Shown here one piece after another: positions 37,807 to 42,980 of a stretch of DNA of 42,980 nt (position 1 is its first letter; every line of letters starts with the position of its first letter). Position numbers and translations under genes: made by a program. The notes under the pieces are model-generated. The model had not been told where the DNA came from and searched no databases. It worked only from the letters and a program-made list of their open reading frames with translations. Source of the DNA: an uncultured Spirochaetaceae bacterium (GTDB lineage: Bacteria > Spirochaetota > Spirochaetia > Sphaerochaetales > Sphaerochaetaceae); assembly GCA_944392975.1 (NCBI GenBank), contig CALXYN010000015.1:1-42980 (forward strand), written 5' to 3'.

Positions 37807-39048
37807 TAACCCAAGGAATCTGATTACATTCGTGCTGCCAAAGGCCTCTATTTCATCATCTGTAAAAGGTGAGTGTTCAAAGATTGAGAAATATTCGGTA
37901 TATGACTCGACTTTGAAGAGATTGACGGAAAAATCAGAACCAAAGAGAATCCTTTCGGTTATTCTCCTTCTCTTTTCCTCTTTCTGGTCATGAAGGAATG
38001 TCTGAAGCTCGTTATAGAATTCAGGCGTGCATCCTGTGAATGAAAGGTCTGCATAGACATTGTCAAAATCCATCATCAGGGAAATGATGGAGTAAAACCA
38101 GGGACTGTCAGGATGATGCTTGAGCCTGGCCGATATACTCTGCACGTTGCTGCGGGGTGCGATGGCATATTGCTTGCCAAAATGCGCAAAATCTATTTTA
38201 AGTGACGGATAGTTTTCCAGCACGGTTCTCCATGCTGCTGGATCAGTATTTGCCCATGCTTCTTCAGCAGAAACGCCTCTGAAACCCTGGTCATCTGCAT
38301 GTGTGATTATCGGAACGCCATTTTTTTCGCAGAATGAGTAAAGCACTCTGTTCTTTTCAAGTTTTTCCTTATCATTCGGCCATGGTCTGAAACCAAGAGG
38401 AGGGTAGATTTTTATTCCGAAGCATGGCTTTGCATCTTTTTCTGTGGCGCTGTGAAAATGGGGCTCTGTGTTCACATATTCAAAAAGAATCTTCTCCAGA
38501 AAACTCATCGAATGGAGTCCCGGATCGATTCCGATGAAAGGATAGAAATCGAAAAGGCCGTCCGGTCTTTTCCTTTGATATTCCCTTATTCCTTCCAAGG
38601 TTGCTTCTGTATATGGTATCAGCCTGTCACTGATTGGCAGTTTGTAGTAAATCTTCTCCATTTTCTCCGGATCCTGGGAGAAATCCATTATCAGTGGCAC
38701 CATGAGAAGCTTTTCAGCCTCCATTCCACGGATATGGAAGCGACCATCGTGTATATATGGAAGAAGCGGTGCGTATTCAGCTTTCCGTGGGGATGAATAC
38801 ATCCCCATCAGATCATCTTCCATCATCATGAGTGTCTCATCTATAGGACGGGAAAATGCAGAGAGGGTGTTTGTCAGCGCATTCAGGAAATTATCTCCCT
38901 TCATCATCTGCGGCGTTATGATGTAATTGGTCGCTGCATTTGCAGATAGAAGGCCAGATGCGGAGTCGTAAAACGAATTGAAAAAAGCCGCAAAGTTCGG
39001 TTCTTTCATCGTCATTACATGAAAATGGCAATCAGAGAAGTACTTCAT
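37708..39048 (-). CDS. Amidohydrolase (TIM-barrel metal-dependent hydrolase)
   Basis: A 446-residue cytoplasmic protein of the amidohydrolase_2 type. DCHFHV at residues 6-11 supplies the first metal histidines, GIKIYPPLGFRPWP a mid-barrel strand, ITHADDQGF and DFAHFGKQYA further ligands, and ILFGSDFSVN the catalytic aspartate near the end. The substrate is unknown. The recognisable fold ends around STNVIRFLGL; the last 33 residues are encoded antisense to the AraC HTH and are basic and atypical, so the gene seems to have lost its original stop and run on. Divergence of metal ligands from a specific subfamily cannot be judged here. The ATG overlaps a run of AT dinucleotides with no Shine-Dalgarno. 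Confidence 0.8.
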   Translation of the reverse strand: MKYFSDCHFHVMTMKEPNFAAFFNSFYDSASGLLSANAATNYIITPQMMKGDNFLNALTNTLSAFSRPIDETLMMMEDDLMGMYSSPRKAEYAPLLPYIHDGRFHIRGMEAEKLLMVPLIMDFSQDPEKMEKIYYKLPISDRLIPYTEATLEGIREYQRKRPDGLFDFYPFIGIDPGLHSMSFLEKILFEYVNTEPHFHSATEKDAKPCFGIKIYPPLGFRPWPNDKEKLEKNRVLYSFCEKNGVPIITHADDQGFRGVSAEEAWANTDPAAWRTVLENYPSLKIDFAHFGKQYAIAPRSNVQSISARLKHHPDSPWFYSIISLMMDFDNVYADLSFTGCTPEFYNELQTFLHDQKEEKRRRITERILFGSDFSVNLFKVESYTEYFSIFEHSPFTDDEIEAFGSTNVIRFLGLSEKTGTPLRRGKPVKRLERAREMSRIIKPDSI

Positions 39049-39059
39049 ATATATATATC

Positions 39060-39082
39060 AAAAGGCGCCATTTTCAGGCGCC
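39060..39082 (-). terminator. Terminator after glnS
   Basis: On the minus strand GGCGCC-TGAAAAT-GGCGCC forms a 6-bp all-GC stem followed by TTTTGAT. It lies 6 nt after the glnS stop, and the amidohydrolase start is only 15 nt further on. Confidence 0.6.
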
Positions 39083-39087
39083 GTAAA

Positions 39088-40788
39088 TCATATACCCATT
39101 TTCATTTTCATCTTCGACCATGAATCTTTGAGAGTCACAGTTCTGTTGAAAACGAGGTGATCTGGGCGTGAATCCCTGCTGTCTGCCATGTAATAGCCAT
39201 TGCGGATGAACTGCAGATATTCACCAGGCTTTGCTGTTGCAGCTTCTTCTTCGATATAAGCCTCAGGAATGACAATAAGCGAATCAGGATTGAGGTCATC
39301 GAGATAGTTTCCTGTGGTAGCCCCTGGATTCTCTGCCTTGAAGAGCTTGTCATACTGTCTGACTTCAGCCTTGATTGAGTGTTCGATTGATACCCAATGG
39401 CTTGTGCCCTTGACCTTTCTTCCATCTGCTGTTGTACCACCCTTTGACTCCGGGTCATATGTACAATGAACTGCTGTCACATTCCCATCTTCGTCTTTTT
39501 CCACGGAAACTGCAGTAATGTAATAGGCATGCTTGAGTCTTATTTCATTGCCTGGATACAGCCTGTGATAGCCTTTGACAGGAACTTCCATGAAATCTTC
39601 TCTTTCAATGTAGATTTCTCTGGAGAAAGCCACTTTATGTGTTCCAGCATTAGGATCTTCTGGATTGTTCTCAGCTTCGAAATACTCAACCTGTCCTTCA
39701 GGATAGTTATCGATGATGATTTTCAAAGGATCGAGAACAGCCATCAGTCTCTTGGCTCTCTTGTTCAGGTCTTCTCTTACACAGAACTCCATCAGGGAGT
39801 AATCGACGACAGATTCAACTTTCGCGACACCTACACGCTGTACGAAATCCTTCATTGATTCAGGTGAGTATCCTCTTCTTCGGATACCTGCGATGGTAGG
39901 CATTCTTGGATCATCCCAGCCTGTGACATAGTTATTGTTCACGAGGTAGAGAAGTTTGCGCTTTGACATGAGAAGATAATTTATGTTAAGTCTTGCGAAC
40001 TCGTACTGATGCGGTGTGTGTTCAATGCCATCAATTGACGTAGCCCAGTCATATGCAGGTCTGTGATCTTCAAATTCAAGCGTACAGATTGAGTGTGTGA
40101 TACCTTCAATCGCATCAGAGATTGGGTGCGTGTAGTCGTACATCGGATAGATGCACCACTTCTTTCCTGTTCTTGGATGCTCTGCATATTTTATTCTGTA
40201 AAGAGCGGGGTCCCTCATGTTGATATTAGGACTTGCCATGTCAATCTTGGCGCGGAGTGTGTATTCTCCTTCCGGGAATTCCCCGTTTTTCATTCTCATG
40301 AAGAGATCGAGATTCTCTTCAATGCTTCTGTCTCTGTCAGGGGAATTCTTTCCAGGCTCAGTAAGTGTTCCCCTGTATTCCTTCATTTCCTCAGGTGAAA
40401 GGGAATCAACATAAGCTTTTCCTTCTTTTATCAAATTAACTGCGATATCGAAAAGCTGATCATAGTAATCCGAGGCGTAATAAGTTTTCTCTCCCCAGTC
40501 AAATCCAAGCCAGTGAATACAGTCCTTAATTGAATCAATGTATTCCTGTTCTTCTTTTTCAGGGTTGGTATCATCAAGCCTCAGATGGCAGGTTCCGCCA
40601 TATTTTTCAGCAAGACCGAAATTGATGCAGATTGCTTTGATATGTCCTATGTGGAGGTATCCATTCGGTTCTGGAGGAAAGCGTGTGACGATTTTATTGC
40701 CAGGCACTCTTCCCGCTTTCAGGTCATCCTCGATGATCCTCTCAATGAAATTGAGCGGACGCTCTTCTTTGTTTTCCATTTTCACCAT
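39088..40788 (-). CDS. glnS: Glutaminyl-tRNA synthetase
   Basis: Charges tRNA-Gln with glutamine; a cytoplasmic class I synthetase. The 566-residue protein matches E. coli GlnS in length (about 550). Motifs are RFPPEPNGYLHIGH (the HIGH motif, residues 46-49), RLDDTNPEKE, LMSKRKL in the KMSKS position, and the C-terminal anticodon-binding beta-barrels with VEYFEAENNPED. Possessing GlnS implies direct charging rather than relying only on the GatCAB route. Two starts are possible: ATG at 40788, directly after GAAGG, or ATG at 40779, with GAAGG about 9 nt upstream; the second has better spacing and would shorten the protein by 3 residues. Confidence 0.95.
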   Translation of the reverse strand: MVKMENKEERPLNFIERIIEDDLKAGRVPGNKIVTRFPPEPNGYLHIGHIKAICINFGLAEKYGGTCHLRLDDTNPEKEEQEYIDSIKDCIHWLGFDWGEKTYYASDYYDQLFDIAVNLIKEGKAYVDSLSPEEMKEYRGTLTEPGKNSPDRDRSIEENLDLFMRMKNGEFPEGEYTLRAKIDMASPNINMRDPALYRIKYAEHPRTGKKWCIYPMYDYTHPISDAIEGITHSICTLEFEDHRPAYDWATSIDGIEHTPHQYEFARLNINYLLMSKRKLLYLVNNNYVTGWDDPRMPTIAGIRRRGYSPESMKDFVQRVGVAKVESVVDYSLMEFCVREDLNKRAKRLMAVLDPLKIIIDNYPEGQVEYFEAENNPEDPNAGTHKVAFSREIYIEREDFMEVPVKGYHRLYPGNEIRLKHAYYITAVSVEKDEDGNVTAVHCTYDPESKGGTTADGRKVKGTSHWVSIEHSIKAEVRQYDKLFKAENPGATTGNYLDDLNPDSLIVIPEAYIEEEAATAKPGEYLQFIRNGYYMADSRDSRPDHLVFNRTVTLKDSWSKMKMKMGI

Positions 40789-40847
40789 CCTTCAGGTCTT
40801 TCATAGGACCCTTTAGAGTTGATGGAAGTTTAACATAAAAGAAAGGC

Positions 40848-41261
40848 TTAGAATACCTCGAGGAATACTTCGCCTTCGCCTTTTGCCGCAAAACCGAAGG
40901 ATGCGGAAGACTGGAAGGCATCTTTCTCGATTGTGAGAATTTCCTTCTCTCCCGATGTGAATATGAGCGTCTTTCCTTTTTTCACTAGTTTCAGTGTTGT
41001 GATTTCATTACCCGGCATTGATGTTCTTACATTGCCAAATTCAATCACAATCCTGTTATCTCCGAAGACGATATATTCTTCAGGTGTGTGCAGGAGAATA
41101 AAGGCTGTATGCGTCCCAGCTTGTTTTGTGAGTGTTATCTCTCCCTCGTTTCCCAGAAGAAAGAATACTGAATGTGCACTCTCCGAGCGGAAGGAAAATG
41201 AATGTAGAGTTGTTTTCATTTTTTCCGGTTTTGATATCCATACAGCTTTCTTTGTGTTCAT
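40848..41261 (-). CDS. Small beta-rich protein of unknown function
   Basis: A 137-residue protein, starting MNTKKAVWISK, built almost wholly of short strands (HSVFFLLGNEG, TAFILLHTPEEYIVFG, TLKLVKKGKTLIFTSG, GFAAKGEGEVFLEVF). The pattern is that of a small jelly-roll or concanavalin-like sheet domain, without a signal peptide. No family recognised. A longer open frame to 41552 would overlap the divergent gene and contains the antisense of a PfkB-like sequence, so I reject it. The chosen ATG lies 7 nt after a consensus TATAAT on the minus strand. Confidence 0.7.
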   Translation of the reverse strand: MNTKKAVWISKPEKMKTTLHSFSFRSESAHSVFFLLGNEGEITLTKQAGTHTAFILLHTPEEYIVFGDNRIVIEFGNVRTSMPGNEITTLKLVKKGKTLIFTSGEKEILTIEKDAFQSSASFGFAAKGEGEVFLEVF

Positions 41262-41274
41262 ACCAGCGATTATA
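41262..41274 (-). promoter_or_regulatory. Leaderless promoter of the 41261 gene
   Basis: A consensus TATAAT on the minus strand (complement of 41269-41274) ends 7 nt before the ATG. No clear -35 at 16-18 nt. Confidence 0.55.
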
Positions 41275-41280
41275 ACCAGC

Positions 41281-41316
41281 TTGCGGAAAGCAATCCATAG
41301 CGATAGACTTCGTTGC
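41281..41316 (+). promoter_or_regulatory. Leaderless promoter of the 41317 gene
   Basis: TTGCGG (41281-41286), 17-nt spacer, TAGACT (41304-41309), then 7 nt to the ATG. Back to back with the divergent leaderless promoter of the 41261 gene. Confidence 0.6.
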
Positions 41317-41880
41317 ATGATTGCAGTAATAGGTGAGATGACAGTCTCTTTCAGAAAAAATGGTGATGTATGGGCAAGGCGCTTTTCAGGACTTGGATAT
41401 AATTGGGCAAAGAAGCTGAAGGAAGAGAAAAAGGATGTACTCCTTCTTACAGTCCTGCCTTTTGGTGGTCTTGGAAAGGAGATGGCAGATGATCTTGTTT
41501 CAAATTCAATCGTCTTCGATCCGGACATGCATATGCCGCTAAATCCTGTCATTGAAGTTGAGGATGAATGTTTTTTGCGCTCTTCATCATCTCTTGCACT
41601 CTCTACTGAAAGGCTTTCAGACGCTCTTTCTTATTTCAGTGATGTGAAGAGCGTTGTGGTATCTTCCAACCTCCTTTCTTATAATCCTGTGTCATCTGCT
41701 ATTCTTGATTCGCTTTCTTTCATGTATCCGCAGCCTCGGGTTGCTGTGGATACGGGATTCAATCCAAAAGCAATAGGGCAGGAGGAAATGATGAGAAGAA
41801 GATTTGAGGAGCTTTCCTCTTGTATTTCTTCTTTCCTTGCTACAGATGACAAGGACGCCATTCTGGATTTTCTCAGATAA
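41317..41880 (+). CDS. PfkB-like protein lacking the catalytic C-terminal half
   Basis: A 187-residue protein whose N-terminal half looks like a PfkB/ribokinase-family sugar kinase: AVIGEMTVSFRKNGD, FSGLGYNWAKKLKEE at the GGxxxNxA position, VLLLTVLPFGGLGKEMADDL and NPVIEVEDE. Family members are about 300-330 residues and carry the catalytic GxGD motif and ATP site in the C-terminal third; these are absent here. The signals upstream look functional, so it may be a decayed or repurposed protein rather than a recent truncation. It overlaps the convergent HAD gene by 8 nt. The longer frame from 40933 is rejected because it is antisense to the 41261 gene. Confidence 0.7.
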   Translation: MIAVIGEMTVSFRKNGDVWARRFSGLGYNWAKKLKEEKKDVLLLTVLPFGGLGKEMADDLVSNSIVFDPDMHMPLNPVIEVEDECFLRSSSSLALSTERLSDALSYFSDVKSVVVSSNLLSYNPVSSAILDSLSFMYPQPRVAVDTGFNPKAIGQEEMMRRRFEELSSCISSFLATDDKDAILDFLR

Positions 41881-42679
41881 TTCCAAATTCCTTCAGGGCA
41901 TGAGGTATGCCATCTTCCTCATTTGAGAGTGTGATGAAATCTGCAGCTTTCTTCGCATTTTCAGATCCGTTCTTCATCGCAATACCAAGCCCAGATGCTT
42001 TTATCATTCCAGCATCGTTATCCCAATCCACAAAAGCTACTGTATCCATAATATTTATTCCAAGATAGGAAGAAACTATCTGTATTGCATCTCTTTTGTC
42101 GATTCCGGGTGGCAGCACTTCAAAATTATTCGGACTTGAACTGACGACGAAAGCCTCGTCTCCCAGAATTCCTTGCAGTTCAGTCAGCAGGGACTCGATT
42201 TTATTCCTGTCATTATCCTTTACAAGAATCTTATATGGATATTCTCCGGTCTCTTCAAATACGTGTTCTGCACTTGTGATATCCATACGCACGCCTTTGT
42301 CTCTGCAGATTCTTTCCTGAAGCTCATACCATTCATCATTTGCGTCGATTGCATATCTGTTTTCACAGAATGCGATCAGGGATGAGACCTTTCCCTTTAG
42401 ATATGCAGCAGCTTCCCTGTAAACCTCCCTGTCAATACGTTCTTCCCTCAGGTAATAATTTCCATCTTTTATTAGGGCGCCATTTATGGCTGCGAAGATG
42501 ACAGGAATGTCCAGCTGTTCTCTGGCTCTCTCTATTCCTGGTATGTAGCGTCCTGAACAGAGAATTATCCTGATACCTTTTTCATGAGCTTTTCTTATTG
42601 CTTCTTTTGTTCCTTGGCTAATAGTGAGGTCATCTCTGAAAAGGGTCCCGTCTATATCGGAGAAAATTGCTTTGTACAT
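41873..42679 (-). CDS. Cof-type HAD-superfamily phosphatase
   Basis: A 268-residue cytoplasmic phosphatase of HAD subfamily IIB. It starts MYKAIFSDIDGTLF (Asp8, Asp10), followed by ILCSGRYIPGI (motif II), AINGALIKDGNYY, a large alpha/beta cap, and a C-terminal GIDKRDAIQIVSSYLGI plus VAFVDWDNDAGMIKASGLGIAMKNG, motifs III and IV of the Cof/YidA group (usual GD.ND is here WDND). Such enzymes dephosphorylate sugar phosphates or flavin/PLP precursors; the substrate is not determined. The start at 42679 begins the nucleophile strand; the 15-codon extension to 42724 is rejected. Confidence 0.88.
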   Translation of the reverse strand: MYKAIFSDIDGTLFRDDLTISQGTKEAIRKAHEKGIRIILCSGRYIPGIERAREQLDIPVIFAAINGALIKDGNYYLREERIDREVYREAAAYLKGKVSSLIAFCENRYAIDANDEWYELQERICRDKGVRMDITSAEHVFEETGEYPYKILVKDNDRNKIESLLTELQGILGDEAFVVSSSPNNFEVLPPGIDKRDAIQIVSSYLGINIMDTVAFVDWDNDAGMIKASGLGIAMKNGSENAKKAADFITLSNEEDGIPHALKEFGII

Positions 42680-42714
42680 GGCATGATGATAACTTCTGGC
42701 AGGAAAATGTAGAA
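42680..42714 (-). promoter_or_regulatory. Leaderless promoter of the Cof-type HAD gene
   Basis: On the minus strand TTCTAC (complement of 42709-42714), 17-nt spacer, TATCAT (complement of 42686-42691), then 6 nt to the ATG. Confidence 0.5.
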
Positions 42715-42722
42715 GAGGTTGC

Positions 42723-42980
42723 ATGAAGTGCTGTGCTGTGGTAAATCCTCTGTCTGTGAAGATCCTGAAGTTGATAGCGGTATCCCTTATATTCTTGGTA
42801 ACTTCATGTTCCCAGGGTTATGTGTCTGATTCCCGCATTGCGCTTGGAACACTTGTGACTGTTACAATACCGGAAAAAGATGAGGAAATGATGGATGAGA
42901 TTTTCTCGTACATCTATGAAATTGAGAACGATATTTCGTCCCATATTCCTTCATCATGGGTGGGAAAGATAAACAGCAAT
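42723..42980 (+). CDS. apbE: N-terminus of an ApbE-like FAD:protein FMN transferase lipoprotein (cut by window end)
   Basis: ApbE attaches FMN covalently to threonines of exported redox proteins such as the Rnf and Nqr complexes. The 86 codons present show a signal peptide with lipobox FLVTSC, then SRIALGTLVTVTIPE, EIFSYIYEIENDISSH and WVGKINSN, the N-terminal strand, helix and S...IxxIN pattern of ApbE. The rest lies beyond the window. Two starts are possible: ATG at 42723 with AGAGG nearby, or an in-frame GTG at 42756 that would give a more typical signal peptide (KILKLIAVSLIFLVTSC). The catalytic and metal-binding residues are not in view, so the call rests on the N-terminus. Confidence 0.7.
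   Translation, partial: MKCCAVVNPLSVKILKLIAVSLIFLVTSCSQGYVSDSRIALGTLVTVTIPEKDEEMMDEIFSYIYEIENDISSHIPSSWVGKINSN

Noticed and set aside
40933-41316. 128-codon N-terminal extension of the PfkB-like gene
   Set aside because: It is antisense to the 41261 gene, which has its own strong TATAAT; the family motif begins at 41317.
41262-41552. 97-codon N-terminal extension of the small beta-rich protein on the minus strand
   Set aside because: It is antisense to the PfkB-like coding sequence and lacks signals.
1-42980. CRISPR arrays, tRNA or rRNA genes
   Set aside because: No regularly spaced direct repeats, and no tRNA- or rRNA-like segments in the short intergenic regions on either strand.

Overview
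This is a gene-dense chromosomal window from a bacterium that looks like a gut-type spirochaete (Spirochaetia, perhaps near Sphaerochaetaceae). That placement is inferred: the PRPP synthetase is a long divergent form I associate with spirochaetes, PyrB is fused to PyrI, DUF4867 and BspA-like repeat proteins occur, and base composition looks mid-40s %GC by eye (not counted). Almost everything is housekeeping; the only mobile element is one IS1341-type (tnpB-only) insertion near 11.64-12.95 kb.

Layout. 0-1.1 kb: end of an unknown gene and a convergent lamin-tail-like lipoprotein. 1.1-5.2 kb: argH, prs, an aspartate-type aminotransferase and two tandem terminators. 5.2-6.2 kb: a Gfo/Idh oxidoreductase (minus strand). 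6.26-11.1 kb: a four-gene overlapping operon (large acidic protein of unknown function, inositol-phosphatase family, HAD phosphatase, RidA). 11.2-11.5 kb: small lipoprotein. 11.6-12.95 kb: tnpB element, whose right end cuts into the start of a minus-strand gene. 13.1-19.16 kb: complete pyr operon from carbamoyl phosphate to UMP (pyrBI fusion, pyrE, pyrF, pyrDK fusion, pyrC), preceded by a leader-peptide/attenuator. 19.2-22.8 kb: secreted protein, corA with its own leader ORF, RlmI-type methyltransferase, HAD phosphatase. 22.86-26.66 kb: phosphohexomutase, membrane protein, short ComEC. 26.7-33.7 kb: rsmA, pta, BspA-like protein, tyrA-mtaB, cysE, two small genes including DUF4867. 33.8-39 kb: RlmK-type methyltransferase with a long Arg/Asp/Tyr tail, MFS transporter, AraC regulator, amidohydrolase. 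39-42.98 kb: glnS, two divergent small genes, Cof-type HAD, and the start of an ApbE-like lipoprotein cut by the window end.

The most interesting layer is regulatory. (1) corA is preceded by a 26-codon ORF with a perfect Shine-Dalgarno; its product has an acidic N-terminus and an NPLPR motif like enterobacterial MgtL, and mutually exclusive hairpins follow, one of which sequesters the corA Shine-Dalgarno. This suggests a Mg2+-sensing leader of the mgtL/corL kind. (2) The pyr operon starts with a strong promoter, a 21-codon leader ORF with a perfect Shine-Dalgarno and an intrinsic terminator 3 nt after the leader stop, just before the pyrB ribosome-binding site. This is the architecture of E. 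coli pyrBI attenuation, in an unrelated phylum. (3) About fifteen genes, mostly first genes of transcription units, lack a Shine-Dalgarno but have a -10 hexamer ending 6-7 nt before the start codon. The transcript should then begin at the start codon itself, so leaderless mRNAs appear to be common here. Genes inside operons and the two leader ORFs instead carry clear GGAGG-type sites.
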